The notes beneath the pieces are model-generated. The model had not been told where the DNA came from, did no database searches, and worked only from the letters and a program-made list of their open reading frames with translations. This document shows, piece after piece, positions 50,401-59,278 of a stretch of DNA of 64,000 nt (positions are counted from its first letter, which is position 1; each line of letters opens with the position of its first letter). The translations under genes and the position numbers were made by a program. The stretch comes from Colius striatus (lineage: Eukaryota; Chordata; Aves; Coliiformes; Coliidae), in the NCBI RefSeq assembly GCF_028858725.1, contig NC_084767.1:18429895-18493894 (forward strand), read 5' to 3'.

Positions 50401-53400
50401 ATGATCCACTGCAGGAAGACATCAAAGCATGAAGGTGAGAAGGGGGCCATGGAAGACAGTTTAACACACTTGAGATGAAGCTTCAAGTATAAAGCAGGTT
50501 CACAAGCCAAGAACGTTATTAATCAGTACTGAGTTGAACTTAAATTCTCACCTCTGGACGGTTTTGAGCAAAGACCCCAATGAACTGCTTTGTGGATGGC
50601 TTGCAGCCCTGCTGAAGAAGCCCTGAACCCAGAGCTTCTGCTCTTTCAGCTACCTGGAATTTGGACAAAAAACAAAAAGCCACATTAGAAAGAGGAAAAT
50701 AAGCCGTATCAAACTAAGCAAAGACTTGGCTTATATGAGGAAGGTCTCAAGTTACTGTATTTGCTACCTAAAAGCCCAATTTTTAACATTATCATGAGCT
50801 ACTAGTAGCTGACCTCTGGTTGGCAACATCCCATAGCTTTGAGCACGTCAATGCCCCTGTCAAGAGCAGGCTAATGGCATTAAGCCAGTCACCAGGACAT
50901 GACGCATGGGCATAACCCTGGGACAGGCATGACTGGGGAAACCCAGAGCCCTGGCACAGCACAGCAGCAGCCTCCCAGTCCAGCACATGCCCGTTGCTGA
51001 TGGGCACCTCAGCACCCTGGTTCAGCTGGGCAGAGGAGAGCACTGGGGGAGAGGGCCCTGTAGGGTTGGCATTTCCAGCTCACCTCCTTGTAGGACAGCC
51101 ACTGGTAGGGCTGCTTGGGCTTCCGGAACCCCAGGCAGGGGCCATTTTCTGGAAGACACAAGCAGAGATGACAGAGTTATGGCGATAGTGCCAAGAGTTA
51201 ATGTGCTGCCCAATATCATGCTGCAGGGATACAGTGGAGCCCTCAAAAAGTGAATCCATTGTTATCGGGGATGGCTGTCACTCCTGAGGCAGAGCTCACA
51301 GTAAACTCAATCAAATGAAACACGAGTGCAGCTCATGGGAGACCTGCTTCTGGGGTCTCCCAAACAGTCACGCCAATTCTCTAACCTGAGCCGCAGAGGG
51401 GACAGAAGCAATTTGCCCCCAAACAGCCTCATTAAAAGACATTTCTTCGAATGTACTGTGAGCATTAGTATCTGATGAGGGCTTTCATCTCAAAAACCAG
51501 CTCTCACTGCTTTCGTTGCCTTTTGATTTAAACCTTTCAAAGTGAAAACTGGTATTTTTATCACATTGTACTCTGGAGGAGGGTAAAAATACATGCAGCG
51601 CTAGGTGATAGCAGAGATATTTGAAAACTTTAATTAATTTGCTAGCTGTACTTACCTGCACAAGATCCATCCCTTCACACACTTACCAAGTTACTTATTT
51701 ATCCCTGTCCTGTGTAGCAGAATATTTGCAAGTCCAGTGAAGCTTTTTAGGGTACTGAAATAATAGTCTGACAATGAAACTGTTCAAGAAGGTGGGATGT
51801 TGTAAGAAGCAGACACAGAGACAGTTACGATAGAATAAGGAAGAGTCATCATGGCTTTTTGGAGTGGGAAATGATGTCTCACAAATGTGAGAGCTCTTTG
51901 ATGGTACCATTGATCAAAGAGTAAAAGCAACGAAAAGATACACCACACTCAGCTTTCTTAAGAGCTTTTGGCAGAGTCTCTTACCCTGCCCTAGTGTGGA
52001 ATAAAAGGCAAGTTGGATAAGTAACTGATAAAAAGGCAGTAACAAATAGAAATGAGTATCAGTGTTTTCAGTACAGGGAAGAGTTCTGTGGGTTTTACAG
52101 TTTTACACCTGGATCAGCCCCAATTAATGTAGTCATAAATGTTCTGGAAATTAATAATGTATGATGAGATTTGCTGACACTGCAAAGTTCAGGACATTAA
52201 GCCATCTACCAGCAGTAAAATTCAATGGTATTAAGGACAAAATAATGCATGCTATAAAGAATAACCCTAATTAGAACCTCCAAGCTGCAAAAGTGGCACC
52301 CACACCACCACAGGCAACACAGGCTGCAGCACCTGCCCTGCCCCTCGCTGGGTCTCTTTCTTCCTTGGACACGCCACTTCCTGCATCTCACACTTGCCTG
52401 GTCTCTGCCTCTCAGGCCTCCCACTTCATTTGGGCCTCCATCTCTTGGTCTCCATTCACAATGATTCCACTCTATTGGCCTCCACTCTTTGGGTCCCCAA
52501 CTCTATGAGATGTCCACTTGATGGGCATCCCACACCAGCAGGACCTCCCACTCACTTTCTCCCTCCCACAACTTTTCAGCACCCCTACTCTTTAGGTCAC
52601 TACATTTATTTCACCTTCCAAACTTTTACGGATTCCCACATTTTTTAGGCCACTTCACTTCTTCAGCCACCCACACACTTTTGTCCTCCCGCATCCTCAA
52701 TGGGTCTCCTACTCCTTTTAATACTCCTGCAATACTTTGGACTAATATACTTCTTTGACCTTTTCCACCTTACACTCTCTAGGCCTCTACAACTCTTGTC
52801 CCTCCTACAAGTTTAGGAACTCTACACTTCTTGGGCTTTTAAACTCTCAATGGGCCTCTCACACCTTTTGAGCCTCTACATCTCTTTGACCTATACACAT
52901 CTTCAGAATCCCATACTTTTATAAGCCTCCACACCTCGGTGGTCTCCCACACCTCTTTGCGTTTCCACCTTGTTGGCCTCCATACCTTTTTTGGCCTCCT
53001 ACACCTTTTCAACCTCTACAGCCTTCCACATCTTTTGGACCTCCACATGTAGGCCTGCCAGTCTTGGATCTCAACACATGCAGGTCCTTCCACTCTTCTT
53101 GGGTCCTCTCCCATGTAATAGTCCTCTATAGTTTTTGGGCCTCCCATACTTTCTTAGGCTCTACACTCCCTGGGCCTCTGCAGTTTTTTGATCCCCCCAT
53201 ACTCTTTCAGCCTCCCTCTCTCCTTCAACAATCATATCTCCTTCAGCTTTCCTCACTCTTTTTATTGCTCCTACACTCTTTGTGCCTCCTGCACTCTTGA
53301 GCCGCCTACATTTTTTTCACCCTCTCCACTATTTGTGCCTCCCCTCATCTTTCAGCCTTTCTCTCTCTTGATTTCTACAATTTTGTGACTTCCCACACTC

Positions 53401-54831
53401 CAATAGCCTCCCATCCTTTGAGTTTGAATGGGCCTATACACGTTTTGGGTCTCCCATGCTTTTATGGGCCCTCACACTCTTTCAGCCCCTATACTCTCTG
53501 AGCTACCTTAAGCCTTTAAGCCTCCCATATCGTTTGTGCCTCTACATCATCTGGTCCTTCACCTCCCCTCACACCTCTGCTCCCCAGCCTCCTTGGCACC
53601 ATGCTCTCACCAGAGATGCCGAATCCTCTCCTGAAGACCTCATACATAGTTCTGGCATCATCGTAGTAGTGTGTCAGCAGCTGTGGGCTGTCTCCGATCA
53701 CCGACCGGCGTGCCCCGGCCAAGCCCTGTGAGATAGGAAGAGACATGAGGCACAGTCATCAGCACCGCCTGATGGGTGGGAGATGGAGGAACCCCAAACC
53801 CTAAAGCAGCATGCTCCCCAAATGCTGGAGACAATTCTGTAGCCACCACTCTGTTCCTGCCCCAAGATCCAAAGGGAGGGACAGGTGGGACATCCACCTT
53901 AGCACCCCAGTAACATAGAGAACCACCTGTCCAGAGGGGAGCACTTGATGCAGCTTGTTGCCCCAGGAAATGGTTAATATTTCTCACTAAAGCCCTAACC
54001 ACGGGGGAAAACTGTTGGAAAGCATACATTCTTCCCGCTCTTTTAAAAAGTTGTTGGCATTAAAGACAATAATATTTTAGAGGAGACATCAAGGCTTTAA
54101 AAATTCTCATCACACTTCCAGATATTAAGTGGGAACAATTTTCAGAAATATTTCTGCTCTTTAAAATGAAGCAGCTTCATTAAACTTTAAAACCTTTTCC
54201 AAGCATGAAAATTAACAACTCCTCAGCCTGTAAGCATGGATTCAGGTTACTTATTATTATTATTACAAATTTTTTGACAGCAAACTGAGTAATGGATACA
54301 GACACAAGCAACACCAGCTGATTTGATCTTATCAGCTGTTGCCTTTCAGTGGTTTCTCCCATGCAATGGCAGCTCCTGTAATTTTTGGTTATGGCTAGTT
54401 AAGCAAAGGTAAAACCGAGATGTTACTAAAAATCTACGAGAAATAAGTATTCTGGTTTTCCAGTTTACAGAAAAAAGGTAGATGGAGGAGTGGAGTGATC
54501 CCTCGCATAGTGCATTACATGACTGATTCCAGGATGAGGCTGGGGAGCCCTCCAAACAAACAAAAGCATCTCCTGGCCTCCGCTGCAAACCTCGGGTGAA
54601 ACCCAGCCTCTCCTGGTGGGGTGCCCCCGGCCTCACCTCGACTTCCTCTGACTGCATCCGCAGGTCGCAGGGTGGCTTCACGGCCCTGGGCCGGCTGGCG
54701 AACCAGTAGGCGACAATGGCTGCGAAGGCACCGATGCCCACCAGCGCCGTGGCCGGCAGGTTGCGGAAAAACTGGCTGAGGTCATCGAACTCAGGGAGCC
54801 GCAAGCTCCGCAGGATTTCCTGAGCCTGCAT
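26283..54831 (-). CDS. ACSL6: ACSL6, long-chain acyl-CoA synthetase 6 (complete, 20 coding exons)
   Basis: Joined minus-strand exons: 54637-54831, 53611-53725, 51084-51148, 50552-50653, 50309-50408, 49589-49767, 49068-49100, 48038-48089, 42930-43003, 40022-40099 or 39887-39964, 37329-37463, 36227-36361, 34356-34451, 33476-33548, 32310-32398, 31626-31742, 31017-31160, 30110-30211, 28460-28531, 26283-26423. All junctions are GT-AG and in phase, giving 698 aa (human 697). The enzyme converts long-chain and polyunsaturated fatty acids, ATP and CoA to acyl-CoA, AMP and PPi, chiefly in brain. An N-terminal hydrophobic anchor lies at residues 29-46. The ATP/AMP motif TSGTTGNPKG spans coding exons 8-9, the gate motif is in exon 10, YGQTE in exon 14, and the FACS signature [10 protein letters not shown]-like stretch in exons 16-17. 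Residue choices such as [15 protein letters not shown] and [13 protein letters not shown] match ACSL6 rather than ACSL1, and the FNIP1/MEIKIN neighbours agree. Confidence 0.95.
28460..28531 (-). CDS. ACSL6: ACSL6 coding exon 19
   Basis: The 72-bp exon encodes [20 protein letters not shown] and SFEQ, with acceptor TTTTAACCCAG and donor GTAAGA. Confidence 0.94.
28815..29733 (+). mobile_element. CR1 retrotransposon with decayed reverse-transcriptase part
   Basis: The plus strand shows a 5'-truncated CR1. It reads [12 protein letters not shown], an early stop, [20 protein letters not shown] and then FPDDTKLGG, where the usual FADD catalytic motif has Ala to Pro. Later frames give [20 protein letters not shown] and the 3' tail CCATTCTATGATTCTGTGATT. 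The jump from LGVLIEE to RLRELGLF suggests an internal deletion of the thumb region near 29325-29337. It is inactive. It lies in an ACSL6 intron, antisense to the gene. Confidence 0.93.
30110..30211 (-). CDS. ACSL6: ACSL6 coding exon 18
   Basis: The 102-bp exon encodes [20 protein letters not shown] and [14 protein letters not shown], part of the mobile C-terminal domain. Confidence 0.95.
31017..31160 (-). CDS. ACSL6: ACSL6 coding exon 17
   Basis: The 144-bp exon encodes [40 protein letters not shown] and YVHGDSLQ. It contains the end of the FACS signature and the hinge into the C-terminal domain. Confidence 0.96.
31265..31540 (+). mobile_element. CR1 retrotransposon 3' fragment
   Basis: A typical CR1 3' region: AGAATTTCTTCACTGTGAGG, then CACCTGGATGAGTTCCTGTG, GGGGGGTTGGACTAGCTGAT and a tail AGATTCTGTGTGATTCTG. 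It is antisense to ACSL6 and ends about 86 bp from coding exon 16. It looks older than the 28815-29733 copy. Confidence 0.88.
31626..31742 (-). CDS. ACSL6: ACSL6 coding exon 16 (FACS signature)
   Basis: The 117-bp exon encodes [20 protein letters not shown] and [28 protein letters not shown] is the start of the fatty acyl-CoA synthetase signature, with the conserved Asp that binds the AMP ribose. The donor is GTGCGT. Confidence 0.95.
32310..32398 (-). CDS. ACSL6: ACSL6 coding exon 15
   Basis: The 89-bp exon encodes [20 protein letters not shown] and YFASKGEGE, with two bases completing a Gly codon from exon 14. Confidence 0.94.
33476..33548 (-). CDS. ACSL6: ACSL6 coding exon 14
   Basis: The 73-bp exon encodes [20 protein letters not shown] and DWTS. 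YGQTE is the conserved adenylate-forming motif that contacts AMP and Mg. Confidence 0.96.
34356..34451 (-). CDS. ACSL6: ACSL6 coding exon 13
   Basis: The 96-bp exon encodes [20 protein letters not shown] and [12 protein letters not shown], identical or nearly so to human ACSL6 and distinct from ACSL1 (PVSATVLTF). It is GC-rich relative to the flanking introns. Confidence 0.97.
36227..36361 (-). CDS. ACSL6: ACSL6 coding exon 12
   Basis: The 135-bp exon encodes [40 protein letters not shown] and FNKIQ. Confidence 0.95.
37329..37463 (-). CDS. ACSL6: ACSL6 coding exon 11
   Basis: The 135-bp exon encodes [40 protein letters not shown] and RMYDK. This is a highly conserved core segment lining the fatty-acid tunnel in the family. 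Confidence 0.96.
39887..39964 (-). CDS. ACSL6: ACSL6 coding exon 10Y (Tyr-gate alternative)
   Basis: The exon encodes [20 protein letters not shown] and FERMVQ. Tyr replaces Phe in the gate motif. Acceptor TTTTCTTCCAG gives 78 bp, equal to exon 10F. A second AG 6 nt downstream would drop Ser-Gln (39887-39958). Donor GTAAGG. Including both exons would stay in frame but duplicate the gate. Confidence 0.93.
40022..40099 (-). CDS. ACSL6: ACSL6 coding exon 10F (Phe-gate alternative)
   Basis: The 78-bp exon encodes [20 protein letters not shown] and FERVIQ. Phe in [12 protein letters not shown] is the fatty-acid gate residue of the F isoform. It is phase 0-0 with acceptor CACCTGCAG and donor GTAAGA. 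It comes first in the transcript, 57 nt before the Tyr-gate exon. Confidence 0.95.
40100..42929 (-). other. ACSL6: ACSL6 intron between exon 9 and the gate exons
   Basis: The intron is about 2.8 kb. It contains an 11-bp perfect inverted repeat with a 4-nt loop at 40598-40623 (TGTAAAAAAAT / ATTTTTTTACA). No other exon or mobile element was recognised. Confidence 0.6.
42930..43003 (-). CDS. ACSL6: ACSL6 coding exon 9 (second half of ATP/AMP motif)
   Basis: The 74-bp exon encodes [20 protein letters not shown] and KVTE. It ends in phase 0, so either of the alternative gate exons can follow. Confidence 0.95.
43004..48037 (-). other. ACSL6: ACSL6 intron between coding exons 8 and 9
   Basis: This is the largest coding intron, about 5 kb, and interrupts the ATP/AMP signature at the Gly codon. 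I see no exon, RNA gene or recognisable transposon in it. Confidence 0.6.
48038..48089 (-). CDS. ACSL6: ACSL6 coding exon 8 (first half of ATP/AMP motif)
   Basis: The 52-bp exon encodes [17 protein letters not shown] and ends in phase 1. The next residues GNPKG complete the AMP-binding signature in exon 9, about 5 kb away. Confidence 0.95.
49068..49100 (-). CDS. ACSL6: ACSL6 coding exon 7 (33-nt microexon)
   Basis: The exon encodes only [11 protein letters not shown] between acceptor TCTCTTTCAG and donor GTGAGT. Its length is a multiple of three, so skipping would keep the frame. It matches the DCGQENHQAPV position of human ACSL6. Confidence 0.92.
49589..49767 (-). CDS. ACSL6: ACSL6 coding exon 6
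   Basis: The 179-bp exon encodes [40 protein letters not shown] and a tail ending [14 protein letters not shown] and MDPFE are ACSL6-type residues. Confidence 0.96.
50309..50408 (-). CDS. ACSL6: ACSL6 coding exon 5
   Basis: The 100-bp exon encodes [20 protein letters not shown] and [13 protein letters not shown], nearly identical to human ACSL6. Confidence 0.96.
50552..50653 (-). CDS. ACSL6: ACSL6 coding exon 4
   Basis: The 102-bp phase 0-0 exon encodes [20 protein letters not shown] and the conserved [11 protein letters not shown]. Confidence 0.95.
51084..51148 (-). CDS. ACSL6: ACSL6 coding exon 3
   Basis: The 65-bp exon encodes [20 protein letters not shown], then E. This is the conserved start of the adenylate-forming fold in ACSL enzymes. 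Confidence 0.95.
52365..53595. repeat. Highly diverged pyrimidine-rich minisatellite
   Basis: For about 1.2 kb the plus strand is dominated by C and T and repeats a degenerate unit of about 18-24 bp resembling GCCTCCCACACTCTTTGG. Sub-motifs such as GGGCCTCCA, CCTCCACAC and CTTTTGG recur dozens of times with no two copies identical. The ACSL6 transcript (minus strand) is therefore strongly purine-rich here, with many G-runs. The tract fills the 5' half of intron 2 and ends within about 20 bp of the exon 2 donor. Confidence 0.8.
53611..53725 (-). CDS. ACSL6: ACSL6 coding exon 2
   Basis: The 115-bp exon encodes [20 protein letters not shown] and [18 protein letters not shown]. The ARRSVIG and YYDDARTMY stretches are close to human ACSL6. 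The donor GTGAGAG abuts the pyrimidine-rich repeat tract in intron 2. Confidence 0.95.
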
Positions 54832-54857
54832 CTTCTCCACGAGTGAAACGGCAAACT
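54637..54857 (-). CDS. ACSL6: ACSL6 coding exon 1
   Basis: ATG at 54829-54831 starts [20 protein letters not shown], followed by the membrane anchor [19 protein letters not shown] and ending MQSEEVE at a GTGAGG donor. The exon runs to acceptor CTTGCAG at 54858. The bases before the ATG stay open in frame (FAVSLVEK), matching the longer N-terminal isoform known in mammals, so part of this is coding only in that isoform. Confidence 0.95.
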
Positions 54858-57800
54858 CTGCAAGAGTCAGAAGGATGCGGTCATGTCAGGCCGCAGGGCA
54901 GGCGGTGCTGGTCGCTGCGTGGCTTGGGGAGAGGAGAATGTGCTTCCTCTTGTTAGCCATTGCAAACACAGTGCTTGGCTGGCCCACGGGGCTGCCTACC
55001 AACATTAACTGGAGAAAAACAGCATCTGTGGAAGAGACAGGAGGAAAGAGGAAGCATCCCTAGAAGGATGAACAGGAGCAGGCAGCTCATTCCTAAAGCA
55101 CAATTAAGTACAAGCGTACATTACTCCATGCAGCTGTGCTATCTGTAGCAGACAGATGCTGTGTCGAGCTCCGAGACCCAGCTACAACTGTACCCTCAGG
55201 GCTGCCAGGAGCTTGCTCTGCCTTCCCTGGGCGGGACCAGGGCTGCATGGTGGCCTCAGCCCCTAGCAGGGTCAGGCAGCATGGCACCAGCTCTGGCCAC
55301 AAGCCCTCGGCTCACGTGGAGCAAGGCCATATGCAGCGTGTCTCTGTGCAAAATGCTGTGCAGACATGCTCCGAAACACCACATTCCGCCTATTCCCCAG
55401 CTTCACGTGCTCAACTTCAAGCTCCTTACAATGTACATCAGCATAAATTACAGGTGATTCAAGCCAAGGAAAGTTTCATTTCATCACTTTAATGCTCCCT
55501 GGAAGAAAAAAAAACCAAGCAACTGCAGAGTGGGGATAAGGGAGTGCTGGGGTATCAGGCTGAGCAGACATCACTGCAGGGTCCCCACCCCGCAGTCCCA
55601 ACAGCTGCGATGCCTCCGCGTGCTGCACGGGGGAGGGGGTAGCCCCCGAGAGGGAGAAGTGCCAGGGCATTCCCCAGCGGGCAGGCCCACAGCATGCAGC
55701 CCTGGCAGGAGAAGGGAAGAGCTGGAGTCTTGGCTCCTCGGGCACAGTTGGAATCCCTCCGGCCCCTGCCCTTGCACTGCTCTCACAGTGCTTAAACTAA
55801 AAGAAATGAGGAAACCAGTTCCACTTTCCTGTAAAAGAGGGCTGTGGATAGAGGAGAGAGGTGAGGAGACAAGCTTTATGGTACAGGACAGTAACACTGC
55901 CATCCGCAGCTCATTCCTGTTATACCTGCCAGGATCACTTTCCTGTGGACACAGAGAGGGCAGCTCCTGCTTGTGCCAGACCCACAGAGTGAGAGCTACT
56001 CGCTAGGAAAGCAGAGGGCAAGCAGCTGAGCAAGCATCCCTCCAAACACAGCCCCTGCTGCTCGCCTTGCTTTTCTCTTTTTGCATATACAGAAACAGCC
56101 ACCAGCAAGAGGATCCAGGCACACAGATCGCTGCTCCTAGGGTGCAAGGGGAGGCTGTCCTCAGCGGACTTCTGCTTGGGTGTCTAGTACACAAGAAGCA
56201 TTTTAAATAACATTTACAACCCAGTATCAACTCCCTACCAGGGAGTCTCCAGTAACAGTCAGCCCTGCCAGGGACAAGCCAAGCAGATGCTGCAGAGGAG
56301 GGAATCCAAACAGGTTAAAGTTTCCTCTTAAGACTCACAGCTCTATTTATGGCTTTACTAGCAATCAAGATCTTAAAGAAAACACTTTTCTGCCACAGGA
56401 TCCCAGGCAGACCCTTTCCTCTTGCTCTCTGGCTTCAGTCCAGCTTGCAGAGGTCCCAGGTAATTAATGGAGGGGCTCTGCTCCCATGGAGGGGGCAGGA
56501 CTGCCCGCACAATGGCACCACTGACATTAACACAAACCAGCTTTCTTCCTCCTGGGAACAGTGTCTGGGTTACGCTGAAGGTCAGGACTACCCTCTCACA
56601 GCCTTTTCCCTGTATTTGTGCCAAGTGCTCTGGGGGCTGGCACTGGACAGGCTGCAGACAGGGGAGCACCCTTCTCACAGGGCTTTTAAGGAAGAAGGTT
56701 TTAAGTTTGCACAAGCAAAAAAAACATGGCAAACAACCTTCACCTGTTGTTTGGCTACAAGGTGGGGGGCAGCTAGGAATGGTGACAGCTGACACAGAGA
56801 CCATGTTTGGGGCCATCTCTCTCGTGTGACCTCTAGCCCAGTTATCCTGTGGATCAGATGCTGCATCCTGCTGCCAGCCCAGCATCCTGCAGTCATCTCT
56901 GCTCAACCAAGAGCTCGTAACTGTGCAAACCTCCTGGGACCACAACCAGCCCCTCCAAGAATATTTGCAGTGATCATAGCAAATGAAACAGCATCCAGAT
57001 GATGTTGCTGGGCAATAGGGGGTAATTTCCTCCTGAATGTTGAGTCTTTCCAGAAACTCCACATCTGACAAAATACAGACTTTGTGGCTGCAATGATGTT
57101 AGGATGAACCAAGGTGGAGTGCTGATTTCTGCCCTCCATATTTCCCTATGCCAGGCTATGAAAAGCAGCTTGCCAAACACACTTTTACTAACAAACTACA
57201 AAAAGTGAGATTGCCCAGTGACAGAGATACTCCTTGACTGATGAATTAGCCACTTGTGCAAATGTATTTCAGCTACTCTCACTCAAACTCTCTGCTCCCA
57301 GAAATACAGCCTGTCCCACCAAAGGCAGCTGCTCCATCTACCACAGTTGCTGTTGACACTGGAATCTTGAGAATGACTCCTTCAACACCAGTCTGAGTGG
57401 TGTTTTGAACCCACCCAAGCTGAAACTGTAAAGTCAAGAAGGTGCTGGGAAAACAGGGGAGCAGCAGCAGTGTGGCTGTGGGGGGAAGCTTGGCCATAGC
57501 CATGTGTTTCTGCCCTGCTCAGCTGTGGAGATTGCCTGGGGAGCACCAAGGGCCAGACCCTTCTGTACATCTGCCCAGGTACAGAGTATCTGCAGGCATC
57601 AGGTGTTCATAGCATCATCAAAAGGATCGTGAGAGTCAGGGTTGCAATAAAAAGAACAAGTGTTGGAAGCCAGATCCTACACAATACAGGAACAAAGGCA
57701 CTCCTGTCAGAATATAGACAATGAAAAAAGTGTGCTTACCCTCTACTGGCTTTGCATCCCTCTGACATGTGCCAGGTGCCATTTATGTCAGTACCTGGAT

Positions 57801-59223
57801 TTTGAAAAATTTGCTTTAGAGACACAAAATGCACACTTTTAATCTGCTGAAAAGACAGGAGGCTTTAATACAGAATTTAAAATCACTTACAATTGCTGGG
57901 AGGAATTTGGCTTGAGCAGGGCACAGCGTTCCTTGGGTTTGCATGGAACATATTGCCCTTACTGAGGTGGTGGCAGGGACACTACGGACCATTGAGTGCC
58001 ACGAGCAGGATGAGGCTGGCAGAACCTGCCTCTGCAGTGAGGTGAAATGTGCTGCAGCAGCCAAAGTTACACAAGACCTACAGGGAAACTGCATGAATTG
58101 CATTCATTCCATCCGCTCCCAGGGAGAAATCCGAACATTCATCTCAATCAAATGGTGGTACATTTATTATTCCTGACCACTTGTGCCACAATCTGCTGCC
58201 TTCTGCTAAACTCCTGCCCAGGCCATTATTTTCCACTGACCTGAAGTTTCTGTCAAGCAGTAGATTATATCCATGAACCAGGTGTACAAATCCTTAATTT
58301 GTAACCATATCATGTGGATTAAATAAAAAAGTATGACTGGAAGAAAGAAATTGACTTTTCCCTGCTCAAGGGAAGCTGCTGACCCAGGGAGGTCAACACA
58401 TTTCCATGAAGAACTTAAGACATTTCTGCAACCACAAAGCCTGCAAGGACTTTTATGATTAAATTTAGAAAAAAAAAAAGTAAGTACTTGTTAGTGACTC
58501 ACTTTAAGTACACTGTGGGACACCTCAGAGGATGCCACAGTGATAGAAATGTCAGCAGTGGGAAATAGTATCCAAAAATACACTTGATAGCAGAAATCCC
58601 CTCACTTTTCTGCCCAAAGGCAACAAGCGTGCTGGAATACCTGGGAGAGTTAAGTAGATGTGCTAGTGGTACGAAGAAGGTTCATGAATTCATTTGGTGA
58701 GGTTTTCCTACTTAGTAATCCAAGTTCAAGGAAGACTAAACACACAATGAGAAGAAGATCCTGTTCTCAAGAGTGAATTGACTCAGTCATGGGAAGTTCC
58801 CAGAGACTCTGAATCTTCTTGAAACCTGAGGTCTGTAACGAGTGAGGTCTGTCAGCCACTGACCCCTCCCCACTTCTGATCACATTTGAATTTTGTACTA
58901 CAAAGCTCACCTGGATTTTGCAACAGTTAAGATTAATTTTTGCATCTCAAAGTGATTCGGTGATGAGCCCATACTTGATTTGCTTGGGGCAGCAAACCTG
59001 CCTTGGGAAGATGGCCAGGAAAGAGGCCCAGGTGTGTTTGGGAGGAGTAGCATGGTCTAAGCAGGAGAAACACCCAGTACTCTCCTACCCCAAAAAAAGG
59101 CTATTTCTTGTTCACCTCTGGGGCCTGGATGACAGCCTGCTCTGATGAATGGAGCTGAACTGACGAGTACCTCCTGGGCACACACTCCATGAATATATTT
59201 CTCATGTGATCAAGAAAATAAAT

Positions 59224-59278
59224 AATGCTAACTTTTTAGCATTATGCTAAATCCAGCCCAGTATGGTTGGGCTGGATT
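59224..59278. other. Cluster of perfect inverted repeats
   Basis: AATGCTAA at 59224-59231 pairs with TTAGCATT at 59236-59243 across a 4-nt loop. TTAGCAT then pairs with ATGCTAA across one base. AATCCAGCCC at 59250-59259 pairs perfectly with GGGCTGGATT at 59269-59278 across a 9-nt loop. The arms are perfect, but short for a microRNA precursor. Confidence 0.7.

Noticed and set aside
26283-54831. ACSL1 as identity of the synthetase gene
   Set aside because: ACSL1 has the same length and a similar N-terminus, but several stretches ([40 protein letters not shown]) fit ACSL6, and the FNIP1 and MEIKIN neighbours belong to the ACSL6 locus.
55935-56147. Signal-peptide-like minus-strand frame (AWILLLVAVSVYA), considered as a small secreted protein or upstream ACSL6 exon
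   Set aside because: The frame has no ATG before the hydrophobic stretch, does not resemble the known upstream ACSL6 N-terminus, and no matching splice chain was found.
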